A stretch of DNA of 64,000 nt. It comes from Prochilodus magdalenae (Eukaryota > Chordata > Actinopteri > Characiformes > Prochilodontidae). Below, in pieces: positions 47,532-60,650 of this stretch (the stretch's first letter is position 1; every line of letters begins with the position of its first letter). A model generated the notes under the pieces. It ran no database searches. It had not been told where the DNA came from and worked only from the letters and a program-made list of their open reading frames with translations. Location: assembly GCA_024036415.1 (NCBI GenBank), contig JAMWET010000658.1:1-64000 (forward strand), written 5' to 3'. Both the position numbers and the translations under genes were made by a program.

Positions 47532-49099
47532 GGCCAATAGGGATAGAGTGAGAAAATGCAGGAGAAGAGAGGAAGAAAAGGGAAAGATAGAGGATTGGAC
47601 AGAAAGGAGTGAGAGGAGTGGAGGGAAAGCAAAAGAGAGTTAAAATGGAATGATGTAGGGAAATAGAGATGGAGCAGCAAAAAGGAGAGAAAGAGGTGTG
47701 TGTGTGTGTTTGTGTGTTGGTTTCTAGGTTACACCCCTCCATCTGTTCGTGCCACACACTCCTGTCTAACACACTCACAAATGAAAGGAAAAGCATGAAT
47801 AAACGAGTGGAGAAACTATGAGTGCGGTACACTGCGTGACACAGTGAACGTTTTTTCTCTGCACAGTGCCAGGTATAACAATACGAAGCAGATTTAACTG
47901 ACCGCAGTAAGGAGTCCTCCTTCCTCACCCCATTATCTCCACAAGTGGGCGAGTATATTCTCCACAAGTTAAAAACTGACCTAAATTATTACTCCTAATG
48001 TGCGGGGGTCCAGTGACTTACTTATTCTGGCATGGTATTGATTCATTTTAAGGAGCTTAAGGAGCTAGGTGATCACTGAATGGTATGATGAGTATGAACA
48101 TCATGGGATTTGAATTCACCAGCACCTGTGGGGGATTGTTGCCCAGTCTAAATCTCTGATCTTCTACAGATTTGCAGACAAGCAGATAATATTACACATA
48201 TTACAGGTATAACTGGAAATGCGTTTCATTTGATTGATTTATTGGACTTGATTTAGACCATACAGTATTCCAACTGAGAGTACTAGCAGCAGAGGAAAGC
48301 TCTTGTTCTCAAATTTGTTCAGGCTTGATTTGATTGTCTGCCAGTAAATGTTATAGATTGTCCAAAGGCCTTATCTAGTCTACCAAGCGATGAGACTCGG
48401 TAGATCTGCCCCACCGGAGGCTCTGTAGGCTTGGAGTGCAGGGCGAAGTTGCAAATAAACAGTATGAAAAAGCTAGAAGGTTAAAAAGCATCTGAAGGTC
48501 CTGAAAACAAGCCATTATCACAGTTCTCATGTCCTCTATAGTATCTGTACCCTGAGATGAAGGGTTTACCTCCAGTCCAAAGGCTGAGGTTATTCCATTC
48601 CGGAGTCTGTAGAAAGATTTGGGCAGGAATACCCATAAAGTTCTCCACAATCCTCCACATACTTTAGAGACTAAGAGTTAGACATTACACATCCAAAACC
48701 TTATATTGTGGTTTGTCCTACCATTTCCAGTGAACACTAAATCCAGCCGTCTATGAGGTTACGTCAAAAACTCTTCAATACACTGCCAATGAACTGTAGA
48801 CTGTTGATCCATACATACATAGAGAGCTTTTATCTGAAATGCCCAGTGGTAATATTTCTGCATTTCTACGTGTCTTTTTTTTTTTTTTTAATAAAGGCAA
48901 TAAACGTCAAGATGTCTCTTCCCCATCTTTACATTGCTCTTGCACTCTGTCGCTCTCTGTCTCTCTCTCTCTCTCAACACTTACTCTGTGAGGTGAGCAA
49001 TTATTAATCTCTCCTGTTGTGAAGCAAAGGGGGGGGTCTTCTTTTTTGAATGTGTCCCATACACACGCCCAATACCCAATGCTCTGAAGCATTTAAAGA

Positions 49100-49435
49100 A
49101 AAGCGAGAGATAGAGAGGGAGAGATCGATCTTCACGCATGAGCGAGTTTTGGAGCAGGAGAGCGAGATGCAGCAGTGAAGGAGTGTGAGTGCGTGGATGA
49201 AGTAAAGCTGAGAGGACTTCAGTGGGTCACCACATAGAATACAGACACACACACGCACACACACACACACACACGATCACAGTCACATACACTCATACGC
49301 GCGCGTCGAGGAACAAACCAACCACGCGCACGTACACCCGCTGACAGTCGCGCGCGGGAGAGCGGAGGCTCAGAGGCGTCCTAGAGAAGGCTTTGTTAAA
49401 TCGAGCCAAGTACACCAAGGCAAGCTCGAGACGCG
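49100..49435 (+). promoter_or_regulatory. gpm6a: Proximal gpm6a promoter and 5' UTR
   Basis: The region before the MEENMEEG exon becomes clearly CpG-rich at 49290-49440 (CGCGCGTCGAGG, CGCGCACGTACACCCG, TCGCGCGCGGGAGAGCGG), unlike the rest of the window, as expected for a CpG-type promoter or 5' UTR. It includes a (CA)n run at 49243-49274 and a GATCGATC at 49123-49130. The ATG context is GACGCGATGG with G at +4. The transcription start cannot be fixed from sequence. Confidence 0.6.
49243..49274. repeat. (CA)n microsatellite in the gpm6a 5' region
   Basis: About 15 CA units with one CGC interruption, within the probable 5' UTR or promoter. Confidence 0.9.
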
Positions 49436-49472
49436 ATGGAGGAGAACATGGAGGAAGGACAGACACAGAAAG
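49436..49472 (+). CDS. gpm6a: gpm6a proximal first coding exon (MEENMEEGQTQK)
   Basis: The exon encodes MEENMEEGQTQK and the first base of a Gly codon, then GTAGGG donor at 49473. This 12-residue N-terminus is identical to mammalian GPM6A as I know it, and in the family it is followed by GCFECCIKCLGG from the next exon, consistent with the split Gly codon. GPM6A is a four-pass membrane glycoprotein of the proteolipid protein (PLP/DM20) family, in neuronal plasma membrane and lipid rafts, promoting filopodia, neurite outgrowth and synapse formation. These residues form the cytosolic tail before the first membrane segment. Exon 2 was searched for by eye to the window end and not found; a long first intron is normal for this gene. 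Teleosts have gpm6aa and gpm6ab; the paralogue cannot be told from 12 residues. Confidence 0.9.
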
Positions 49473-49759
49473 GTAGGGCTGCCTTTTTAAACTGCTGCTG
49501 TGGTCTGTGGGAAGCGCATCTTTCAGTTTGATTCATCGGTCCGGAGCAGCTCGGACCACGAGCACCGACAAAAATCTGTCTATCAATATAATAATATTCA
49601 TCCAGTATGTGGATAGCACGTAGGTGTGTCAAGCATGGTCGTTTGGTCCAGGTGTGCATAGAACCTAGCATCTGAGTAGAAGCACCTTTCATCCTGCGTA
49701 TAAATTATTAATAAAATAAAAAATAAATACAAAATGTATTCTGTAAGTTTTGGTTACAC

Positions 49760-49940
49760 GGGCGCGCGCGCACACACACGCACACACACACACGTATGTA
49801 TGTATATGTATGTATGTATGTATGTATAACACATAATATATAATAATTACGTATAATAATTAATGTGCTGTAACCCAATGTAGAGAGAGAGAGAGGGAGG
49901 GAGGGAGAGAGAGAGAGAGGGCGCGCGTGCGTGTGTGTTT
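49760..49940. repeat. Alternating purine-pyrimidine and GA tracts beside exon
   Basis: (GC)n(CA)n then (TGTA)n at 49760-49827, and (GA)n with GGGA units then GGCGCGCGTGCGTGTGTGT at 49882-49939. Both can adopt Z-DNA, and the GA part can form triplexes. Confidence 0.85.
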
Positions 49941-50195
49941 GTATAGACATTGCAGGGTTTTGTACGGGTGCAGTTGCCCTCGATGGTGGTGCTGATTGGA
50001 AAGGCAGTGTTTGAGAGATAGATACAGAGATAGCTGAAGAGATGGAGTGGACGGAGAAGGGGACAGTAAATGGGATTTGCCTTTGTTAGCCTCATTTGTG
50101 CTGTGCTTTCACGCTTGTCTTGATGTGTCACAGGGGAATAGAGAGGAGAGGAGAGAAGTGGAGCTGTCGCCGCTCCCTATATTTTATCCCCCCCA

Positions 50196-50197
<2 letters not shown>

Positions 50198-50248
<51 letters not shown>

Positions 50249-50272
50249 TCTCGCCCTCTCTCTCTGTGTCTG
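50198..50272. repeat. (TC)n microsatellite
   Basis: About 40 bp of pure TC, then TCGCCC-interrupted TC. Confidence 0.9.
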
Positions 50273-50404
50273 TCTGTCTTTCTTTGTGCAGGTTTTCAGC
50301 AGTCCTGTGGTCATTATAAAGCCATGCTCAGCCTGATTAGATCAGTGCTTTGGGCTTTGGCTCTTTATGCTATGGATTGCTTTATATGAGATTGCTGATG
50401 TTTG

Positions 50405-50449
50405 TTTGTGTGTGTGTGTGTGTGTGTGTATGTCTGTGTGTGTGTGTTT
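50405..50449. repeat. (TG)n microsatellite
   Basis: TG repeats with TATG and TCTG interruptions. Confidence 0.85.
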
Positions 50450-50570
50450 GCGTGTGCGCAGCAGCTGTATGATGAGGAGAGTTGATCAGGGGAGGTTGAT
50501 GGTTGGGGGTGTTTATGCAGGAATTTGGAGGTAAATTGTTACAGGTGATTCAGGATTTCAGTGTTTGTGT

Positions 50571-50572
50571 GT

Positions 50573-50603
<31 letters not shown>

Positions 50604-50604
50604 T
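50571..50604. repeat. (TTTA)n microsatellite
   Basis: Eight TTTA units. Confidence 0.9.
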
Positions 50605-52320
50605 ATGCTGGTTTAATGCACCAGAGATGAATAGTTTTAGGAAACAATGTTCAGCAAATGTATTGTCTATAGGGCTGTTAGACAAAGCTAATTTACAGCA
50701 TTTATACAGACATGTATGCAAAAAAAGTACACAGTGTATAATAATGTCAAAGTGGAGGGTGGGGTTGTGTGCGTGTGTGTATGTGAGAGACAGTTTGGGG
50801 AATTATGACAGGCACTGTGACAGAGATGTGTGACATCAGAATGGAAATGGAGTGTCTGAATGCCACCTCCCTGCCCCCCATCCCACACGCCCACACACAG
50901 ACGCTTCTTTAAGGATCTTCCCCACTCGCCAGTTATACATGACCCACTTCTGATAGAAAGAGAGAGAGAGAGAGAGATCTAGATGTAGATAGAGTTTAGA
51001 TCCTAGGCTGAATTGTTATTATAATTGGCCAGCCATTCGTTCAACTTTGAATTTCCTAAGCTGTGCTCTTGTCATTATAGCGTTCTTTCTTGGGATGTCC
51101 TGTTCACTATGTAGTGCATATTTTTTTGGCTGTCTCTGACTAGAGCACCCCTTTGGGCCATATATTAAATTGTACCATAGTCTCTATAAAGTGTACTATT
51201 TTGACATATTATCTAAAACTATGCCCTATTACAATATTGTCTATTTTGAGCTGTGTCAAAATGTATAGTGCTATATTGTGGTACTTTGGTAATGTTTTGT
51301 CCTCTCAGTCTTGTGCAACATTAGTGTCTTTTTGAGCCTGTGGAATCTGACATTCTGTGTCCAGTAATAGTGTTCCATAGTGCTTTGGATTTTCTGTTGC
51401 TCTGGGACCATTGTGTATATTTCTGTTGCACAAATGCAAGCTTGTGTTGCAAAAATAAGCTTAAGTCATCAGCCTGGTTCTGAAGGCCTCAAAGAGTGCA
51501 GATGGTCTTGGACAGGGATATAAGGTTTGCTTAGCGTCTCTCGTGTTTTACACAGGTGAATGTAGTGTTAGGAGTCTTGCCCAAGAGCTTTCACTGGTGT
51601 AGCAGTGGTGTTTCTGTCTGGACAGGGACTTGTGAGGTAATAGTTATCCATATGAAAACTAATGACTCTTTTCTGCCAGCAGACATTAGCCTTCACAACG
51701 CCTACCTTCAGCACACCACATCAACCACAGCCTCTTACAGTGTACACCATTAACATGTGCTCTTTAGGCTCTACCTCTGTACCCAATGTCTTATTTGTAT
51801 TTACATTCATACAGTAATGTTTAATCATGGTTAATTACTGTAGACTCATTATGTCTTGTGCTCTATATGTTTCTATGTATATTCAGATATATGACTGCTT
51901 ATGTTTATATTTGCACTGTGTTTAGTGTTGCTGCTGTGGCATCCTGATTAGCTGGTAAAATTTCCACTGACAAATCTGAGAAATCTTCATGTTGCCAAAA
52001 TTAATTGGCTAAATAGTATGTATTGTTTTGACCCAACCTAGCAGCCAGTCTTTACTGTGGAAGCCAGCTGCCTTTAGTATGCTTGTGCAGGATATTTCCA
52101 TGCATGACTATGCCAGGAACTGGGGGATGAATGTAGATGCTGTTTGGAGTGAACTGGCCAAGGCAGCTTACTAGAGATGACATTTGCCCAAGGGAATGGA
52201 CAGCAAGGGATTGGGTTCCATTACTGTTTCTTTCATTCTCTCTCCTTCTCTCTCATTTCTTTTTTTCTTTCTCTCCTCTTTCTCTCTCTCATTTCTCTCT
52301 TTCTCTCTCTCCCTTTGTCA

Positions 52321-52322
52321 TT

Positions 52323-52376
<54 letters not shown>

Positions 52377-52405
52377 TCTGTCTGTCTCTTTCTGTCTGTC
52401 TCCTG
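52321..52405. repeat. (CT)n microsatellite
   Basis: About 25 CT units followed by TTTCTGTCTGTC interruptions. Confidence 0.9.
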
Positions 52406-52521
52406 TGTTTGTGAGTTGAATGTATGCTGTGTGTGATAGGAAGAGAGTAGTGTGAATTTCGACAGTGAGCATGAGCGGATGGGAGAAAGAAGGGAGCGAT
52501 CTACAGAGGTGCCATGCTAAA

Positions 52522-52523
<2 letters not shown>

Positions 52524-52559
<36 letters not shown>

Positions 52560-52598
52560 CACAGAATTTGTATGTGTCTGTGTGTGTGTGTGTGTGTG
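52524..52598. repeat. (CA)n and (TG)n pair
   Basis: (CA)16 at 52524-52556 and (TG)9 at about 52579-52598, separated by about 22 bases. They are reverse-complementary to each other and could pair as a hairpin. Confidence 0.85.
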
Positions 52599-52779
52599 TT
52601 TAAGAGGGCTAAAGAGAAAGTGAATATTACAGCAAAAACAAGATAATAGATAGATAGATAGAGGCATAGTCTTAGCCACAGATTGTTTTTTTGAGCTGAT
52701 ATGTATGATATATATAAGAATTACTCATAATGTATGACCCTATTTAAAAGAAAGGTATTAAAACCTGCCTGCAGAATGC

Positions 52780-53260
52780 ATGTGTTTTGAGCTTGTGCAA
52801 TCTTCAAAAGTGCTTGCAGTTACTAAGATGCTTGTCCTTACATGTGTGTTTGTGCTCGAATGTGGTATTGTGCTAGAATTAGTGCATGTGAAAGCATTTC
52901 TGTCATGATTACTCCAAAACACAGTTTATTTAAATACCCAATCAGTAATCACAGAACTTAACAGGTGCTAGCTTATGCTACTGAAATAAATGCAATCACT
53001 AAGATGTACGTATTTAATGTGTTCTTCGTGCTTTCGTGTGCCTTGTGAGTTTATGTGCCATGATTACTTTAGAACACTGCATACTGTTTAAAACTCATAT
53101 CAGCAGTCCTAGGAATGAGTAATGAGGGATGAGTATATGGTACTGGAATAAATCACGAAAACATGTATATTTGCATGTGATGTATTTGTATCATTGTTAT
53201 ATCAAAATGCATGAACAGGCTGGATCCCCTGTAAAGAAGGACGCTGAATCAGCGTTTTTG
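52780..53260 (+). repeat. Degenerate tandem duplication, unit about 155-177 bp
   Basis: The block ACTAAGATG...TGTGTT...GTGC, then CATGATTACT...AACAC...TTTAAA, repeats: ACTAAGATG at 52822 and 52998, with AATCACGAAAACATG at 53152; CATGATTACT at 52904 and 53059. Units are strongly diverged. A related short block occurs near 53968. Confidence 0.6.
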
Positions 53261-53337
53261 ATAATATAAAACCAATGTGTACAATAATGTGAGAGAAAGC
53301 TGTAGAACACCCAGAATCTAGCATATATTTAAATCCC

Positions 53338-53339
53338 TA

Positions 53340-53378
<39 letters not shown>
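53338..53378. repeat. (AT)n microsatellite
   Basis: Twenty AT units with one ACAT interruption. Confidence 0.9.
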
Positions 53379-53379
<1 letters not shown>

Positions 53380-54089
53380 AAAGCAGTGTCAGTTCCAGAG
53401 AGAATCACTCAGTGGTACTTAATTTCAACAATGAATATTAATGCAGGAGTTGTCTTGTCTTTTAGCTGGGTTTTATGTTTTTGAATCTGTCATCATTTAG
53501 TCTAGTTGTCAGTTTAAACAAAACCCGGCTGTTATTTCTATCTGTCAGTACACTTGGGCAAGCAACATTACGCCCATTAACAGCTCAGCGGTTTTTAGTA
53601 ACTTGCTACATGTCAGAGGAGGAAAGAACAGCTCCTGCAACACACCTATGCTGAAAGAGCACATGCTTGTACTGTGTGATATCATGTTGTTAGCTGTGTA
53701 GCTGTACTAACCAATAGGAGAGATATAGTATATCCACCTTAAGATCACTAAGAAAATACTGTTTGTGATTGGCACATTTTCTGGTTGTGTGTTTTAGGAT
53801 TTCACACATTTGGTTTCCATCCAAAACCTAACAATAACACAGGAGTAGAACTGCACCACCATTAGGGCACTGAATAAAAACATTTACAGGTATGTGTGTT
53901 TTAGTACAAGGGGAAAGTAAAGATCTAGAAGGCTCTAGAGGAATGGATACAACCGTTCCTACAAATGCTATCACTAAAACACATGTACTTAGTATGCTGT
54001 CTGTGTATTAACTGTACTCCTGGGGCAGCAGTGACCTGCTTCTGATTGCAGCTTTGATATTCCATATGTGAACCGCAAACACATGATTT

Positions 54090-54335
54090 AACCTCCATCA
54101 GTGACGACAGCCCTGCCCGCAGCACTGTCCTAATGTCATAGTGCTTGATGAAATCTTATTGAAAAGCCAGTCTGCGAACGAATTGCACTCAGCTCCAGCC
54201 TCTTCTGCAAGCTGGTTTAATACAGCGGCAGCATTGATTATGCTTTCAGGATGGGTCTGGGCACGCACCAAGATTAAATATGCCATACAGCTTGCCCCTC
54301 TTCTCCAGTGGCCATTAATCACTGGCTCTCGCTAA
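54090..54335. promoter_or_regulatory. Candidate conserved non-coding element (low confidence)
   Basis: About 245 bases of balanced composition free of simple repeats and recognised transposons. It includes GCATTGATTATGC, GATTAAATATGCC and GCCATTAATCACTGG, homeodomain-like TAAT/ATTA sites. Position in gpm6a intron 1 would suit an enhancer. Unverified without alignment. Confidence 0.3.
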
Positions 54336-57300
54336 CCACATGGATGTTGGCCTGATTGATCTACGCACTTCGACTGAGTGAATTCATACATGCGCAAAGG
54401 CATTACTGAGACATTGACGTTTAGTTTACACATCCATATGAAAAAAGCATCGCATTAGTGTCAGTCAGCCATAGAACAGGTTTGCTCAAGCTAGGGGTGG
54501 GTAATATAATGATGTTATAGTTATTGAAAGTTATTGAGTTCCTTTTCGGAACTCTTTTTACAAATTTTCTTCATCGTGTTGTGGCTTAAAGATAGTAGTA
54601 GGGTCTTTGAATACATCTATAGTGCAGTATAAAAAGGTCCCTGCTGGCATTCTCATTCTCCCTGGTGGCAGTCCTCCACTATACACTCGCTGTCCACTCA
54701 GGAACACCTTACACATACACTCTTTGGACACTCTGCTACACTATATGGGTGAGAAATTATATAGCCCTTCTGTTGCTGTATAGTTTTTGCAGTGGAGTTC
54801 CCAGAAATATCTAGTCAAAAAATGAATGTGTGGTCAGAAACTTGACCTTTATGAAGCATTAGGGGTTGGCTGACACACTGTGGATCAACAAACGGACTAC
54901 AATCTCTAACTAAACACCAGCAAGGTGGAAAAAAAGATGAGCCCAGATACTTGCGCAAGATCAGCTCAAAAAAACAAGACTAAATCAAATTGCAAAACTC
55001 TATACTGTAATTGTGATTGTTGACAATCACTGTAACAGTAAAGTCATAATCATATTTTGCATATAGATTAAAAAATTTAATTGGGTTTGCTGATGTTTGT
55101 TGTCTTTCCGCACAAGAGCAAAGTCTGCCATGAGATTTGCATCAATGCCGTAATACGACTACATAAGGCCTTCATAGAGACTTTACGCAGCCTGTACACT
55201 AGGTGATTTCAGACCCGTTTGACCTTTCAGTTTCCTAAAAAAGATTAACCACTCTTACATTTGTAAGAGTCAGCTTGCTTAGAGTAAGGATCTCGCACCA
55301 TCTGGCCTTTTACCACCATTTAGTTTGAAGAAGAAGCTTTGCCAGGTTCTGTTATCTGGTAAATTCATACTCAACACGGTCCCTCCTCCTCCCTCTTCAC
55401 CCACCACCACCCCAAATCACTTACCAGTCAAAAGAATCATTGCGAGTTCAGCAACAAACTTGATTCCATTTACTCACCCAGAGCTGAATCCAGTGCCATT
55501 GTTATGGTTATGTTATTGGTTATGTTTACTGGCTGTGTTATGTTATTTTATTTCCGAGGGCTGCTGCACTACTTCTTTTCCCATCTGCTAATGTAGTGAC
55601 TAAAAGCAGATTTACTCCACAGTGATTCACTATGGCCTCTTCAGGTGGTTTTACAAGACAGGACAGGAGAGCTCTATTAGATTAGCATGCTTACTTCAGT
55701 GTTTAGATGTTTTGGTATACACATTCTCTTAATGATTGTAGGCTTTGTAGGAATGTTTTAAATAAATAAATAAATAAACGTATGTATTGTTTACACCAGC
55801 TTACATATTGCTCCTTTAAGGTCAATGTTTTTCATGCTGAAGCCCTTTGACTTCCATTTTAAGTGGAATTGTTCAAATTATTGTCTGTGATAATCAACCA
55901 TATACTACAGATCCAGATCAAAAAGGGGTGGAGTATTCCTTAAAGCAGTATAAGACTGTAGGAATTTGAATGCCTGTGAGGCAAAAAAAAAACATTTACT
56001 GCAGTGCTATTTATTCCAAGTTCAAACGGTAGATTTTGACCTTTGTTGTTTAAGGAATTCAAGCTTGAACTGGTTAAATGTCAAATCTCAGAACAGACTG
56101 CATAAGTGAAAAGACCTCTTTTGTGAGAGGCAAATAGATTTATGAAGGACTGTAAGAAAATTGATTTTTATTTTCTTCTGCTGAGCAGCAGCTTCACCAG
56201 TAATATAGCATTGGGGTTTTGTTGCCTTCAAAAGATGTTTTCCCACTTTCTAATGCCGCGATACTTAGTCATTGGCATGATTATGGCCTTGAGGTTTGGG
56301 GAGGTTTATTGGACGAGCCTAAATGTTATTTTGGAGCACTTATGAGACAAAGTACCACTGTTAGTGTTTGACTTCTGTTCTTCTTTATCCTTATTTGTGT
56401 CTTTTGTATTATCCACCGTTTATTGGAGTAATAAGATATGAATAATAAGAATGGCCTTTGCATTTATCATGATATAGTCATGATTATTCCCTATGACGCT
56501 ATGTGGAGTAGAATAAATAGACTCACATTGGGTAAATATTCACTTGTAAAATGTGTGGATTACAGCTATGGGATGACTACAGCGCTCTTCAGTTTGCTAA
56601 TTAACAACTGCTGTGGTATAAGAGGCAGAAATTGTCGCTTACTGGGCTGCAGCATCTGGCACAATCCCCCACACTTTGGTTCACACACTGTAAAACTCTT
56701 TTATGAAAAAAATAGATTATATATGTGTGTATGGATATACTCACATAAATCTGTTGGAGTTGTTGGTTCTTCTGGAATAAGACTGTGCACAGGAAAGTCT
56801 GCTAAGTACAGTAATACTTAAAGTTCAGTGAGGAAGGTATAGTTTAAGATTCTAATTGGACGGTCACTGTTAAAGGAGGTTTCTGGCACTAATGTACACC
56901 CGGTTACACAGGTATAGTTAAAAGAAAATCACCCTTACCCTAGATAGTCAGCCAAGACATTATTGGTTTCCAAATGAGTTTTATTTTCTTTAGTCTTGGA
57001 CCTATGGCAAGAATGTTGCTGTTAACAAATAATAGAAGCCAATGGTATAATTACATGCCCTAAACCTCTCTTAACCTTCCATATCTAAATCTTCAAGGTG
57101 CCACTGGTAAAAAAATATGCTACACTGCGGAAATTCATAATTTTTTGGGGGGTTTTACAGTAAGACATACTGAAACACAACAACAACTACATCAATTTTA
57201 CCCAGTTGTCATTTGAGCATGGGCAAACATTTACAGAACAGATTTGGTTGACTGTTGACTTCAGTATTAGTATTTGGTAGCAACATTAGTCTCATAGTGC

Positions 57301-58974
57301 CAGTGTCAGAGAAAGAAATACAAATTTGGTCACTGAACATTAACAGATACTTCTGAGCCAAGTGGAAATTTGTATGTAATATCAATGCATGTAAAAATAT
57401 CTATTTATTTACATGTATTTAAAAAACAAAAGAAAACAGTATGTTTAAGCATTTTATATACACAGTCAAATCCAGGGTCCCCTGATCAAATGACATATAT
57501 TTTATTCATTTTGGGGGATAGGTATTATTCATGAGGTGAAAATATGTTTATGTGATATACAAAGAACAAGTCAGTGTTTATTTTCTGAATTACACTTTAA
57601 ATAGAACATATTTTTTTATCTTGGAAATAAACAGATTATGACATTTGACTAGGAGCATTCAAACTTTTGCATGTAAATCTAAAACTGGACCAGAAGGTAC
57701 AGAATGTTCAAACTCAAAATATTACTGTAACACCCTACACTGATGTATGTCTAAGCGTTTTGGAAATCTCAGCAGCTCGACAGATTGTTTGTGGCAAATG
57801 AATCATTCTGACAGGTAAAAATTTGGATCACAGTTAATTTTAAACTCCACCTTTAGCTTATCTAAATATGCTCATGGTGTTATAGGATATGTTATATTAT
57901 ATTTGAGGTTTAAGTCATCCAGTTGGATAGGTAGGATAAAAACAAACCGAGCAAAACTGCTTTTATCGATGCAACTTTTATCTTCTAACCTGTTTACTTC
58001 TGGCAACAATTGTACTGATGTAATTTATTTTAATTATCTGGAGATGATGTACACATTTAAATCATCATTGCATCATTTCTTTCAGTGCACACAGAATCTC
58101 AAGTGAACAATAAAGGAAAGTGTTTCCAGAACTCCTAAATATAATTACATATATCTGGCCTGGTTGTTTGTGGGTCACCATGTAATTGATGTTTTGCTAG
58201 CAGCAGCAGGGTTTTTTTGTTAATGGAAGCTTCATTGGCTAAGCAGAAGGGCTCTAGCCATCAGAGACACGTGTCTGGTGTTGTGACTGTGTGAATGGGT
58301 TCTTGAGGATAGTGCTTGACCTCTGTGCCTCTTAACTCTTAAGCCCCCCTGTGCAGTTGAACAGTGCAAAGCTGCATGTCTGAGTGGGTTAAAGGGGGAA
58401 ACCCAGTGCATTAATAATGAAAACAGCAGTTTTTGGGTTTCTGTATTGAGATTCATTAAAGGAAATAGTCTTTTAAAATGTCATATAAGGTTATAGAGCC
58501 TTACACTGATTACTGCTCTCATTATTTAGCATTGAAATATAAAACACTTTGTCTCAGAAAAGGTTTATGAAAGCACTAGTTCTCAGTTGTCTACTAAAGC
58601 AATAGGGAAGTTTTTCTTTTCCTTGATTTGTCACTTTTTTGCTCCTAATATCATATGATCATATTGTAACTCATATTGTAACTCTCCTCTTTAGGTTTTC
58701 TGTCCAAAACTATAAAAGTATACACAGTTAACCAAAGAGTACAACGTTAGCCAAATACACAATGGGGGCAAGCATGACGATAAGTCTGAGTAAACCGTCC
58801 AATAAAGGAAATGTTCTTCTGCTTATTTTATGCAATTACATATTTCTATCAGAGAGGTCTCCAAATCCCCAAATGCCTAAAACATACATAGCGTAGCTTT
58901 AAATAACATTAACAAGTGAGAAACTTTTGAAACCATATGCCATATATTGGGCATATATTGAATTCATATACATA

Positions 58975-58977
<3 letters not shown>

Positions 58978-59059
<82 letters not shown>

Positions 59060-59063
59060 TATA
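58978..59063. repeat. Long (AT)n microsatellite
   Basis: About 40 AT units with one GT interruption at 59041, ending at the left arm of an inverted repeat. Confidence 0.95.
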
Positions 59064-59130
59064 TTGCAGGTTACTTACTGCACTTTTGGCAACATGTATA
59101 ATCCATATATATATAGTAAGTAACCTGCAA
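59064..59130. repeat. Perfect 16-bp inverted repeat beside the (AT)n tract
   Basis: TTGCAGGTTACTTACT (59064-59079) is exactly reverse-complementary to AGTAAGTAACCTGCAA (59115-59130), with a 35-base loop that itself ends in ATATATAT. No known element was recognised. Confidence 0.8.
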
Positions 59131-60485
59131 GACAAAGCTGCTTTAACATATGATTTATTAATGCAAGTATAAATGTTTAAATTTGGTATATTACTTTTTG
59201 CAGGGTATTCAGTGGATGTACTTATAAGCAGTCCATGTTCATGTTCACTACACTGACACACTGTATAACTGATTATAGTAAAATATGTCAAATTAGGTTA
59301 AGGCGAAGTTCTACTGTGTATGTATATATGAATTTGACAGTGGCTTTTTTTGTGATGAATAAGCTTTTGAAATAATTACACTTGTTTTTCATTCAGTTCA
59401 CACAGGTGGGGCATAAAATAGAGATTAGGATGCCCCAAAATAGGAAAGTGCTGGGGGCAAAAAAACTCTAACTGCAGTCAATTAATAATGAATTTGAGTG
59501 CGATTCATCTCCTGCAAACTGGAGCAACAAGCGTCTGACAATAAAAACGGAAGCAGCGGAAGCATGTTTTTGTTTGTTTGTTTGTTTGTTTTTTAAAGAT
59601 GGATGAGAACTGTTTGTTTTCATTTTTGCAAAAAAAAAAATAAATAAAATTTGATCAATTATCAAAAGTTCTTAGAGGGTCAAAGAAATATCTTATTTAC
59701 ATGGTTTTCCACTTTTCTCTGCAAATGTATTCAATCAGCCAGGACAAGTTTAGTGTCAGAAGGTTGGTTCTTTGGTTATTGTACAACAGCTATGAGGCTC
59801 ATGAAGCAAACAGATAATGGAAACATAGACCATTACATTAATTAGCTAGGTGCATTCTGCATGCAGATTCAATCACATACTTGTGTCAGTATAGTTAGCA
59901 TAACCTAATACAGGCTGCCAACTGGTCACTGCAGGTTCTTTGAGATGGTTATTTACTAGTTACCTTCCTGGATGTGTTGACTTACAGGGCTTATGCTTTC
60001 TACAGAGCAGTGAAAGGTCAGACTACTGGCATACGCATCTAGGCCAGCATGGTGACTTATTTAGCTTCTGAAGGCCTGGAGAACGTTTTGCTCTTTCAGC
60101 CTGTGAATGTTTTAGTGTCTCTGTATACAATATTTACTTCAGCTTTACACTAAAGCTGTCGGTCGGGGTCTCTAAAGAAAGAGTTCTTTACGTACATAAT
60201 GTACATGAAGACTGTAATTGAAGTGAAGACAAAGTGAAAATTTGGTTTAAATTTAAAATTTGGGTAATGTTGTTACTACCAAACAACCAGAAAATAATAT
60301 TATATTTAAATAATATTTTTACCAGTTACTGTTTCATTGACTGAGATCAGTCCATTCACTAAGGTTATAGAGGTAAGCTCCAAGAGCCATTCTACTTCAT
60401 TCTAATGCTTCATAGCCTCCATAGTGCATGTACTCTTAGATGTCGGGTTACTCTAAAATTAGTCTTGCATCAATATAATAGTAAT

Positions 60486-60650
<165 letters not shown>

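Noticed and set aside
56438..56821. Open frame of 127 codons on the + strand
   Set aside because: No recognisable domain, no splice or start context, AT-rich composition like the flanks; a frame of this length is expected by chance in 64 kb of two strands.
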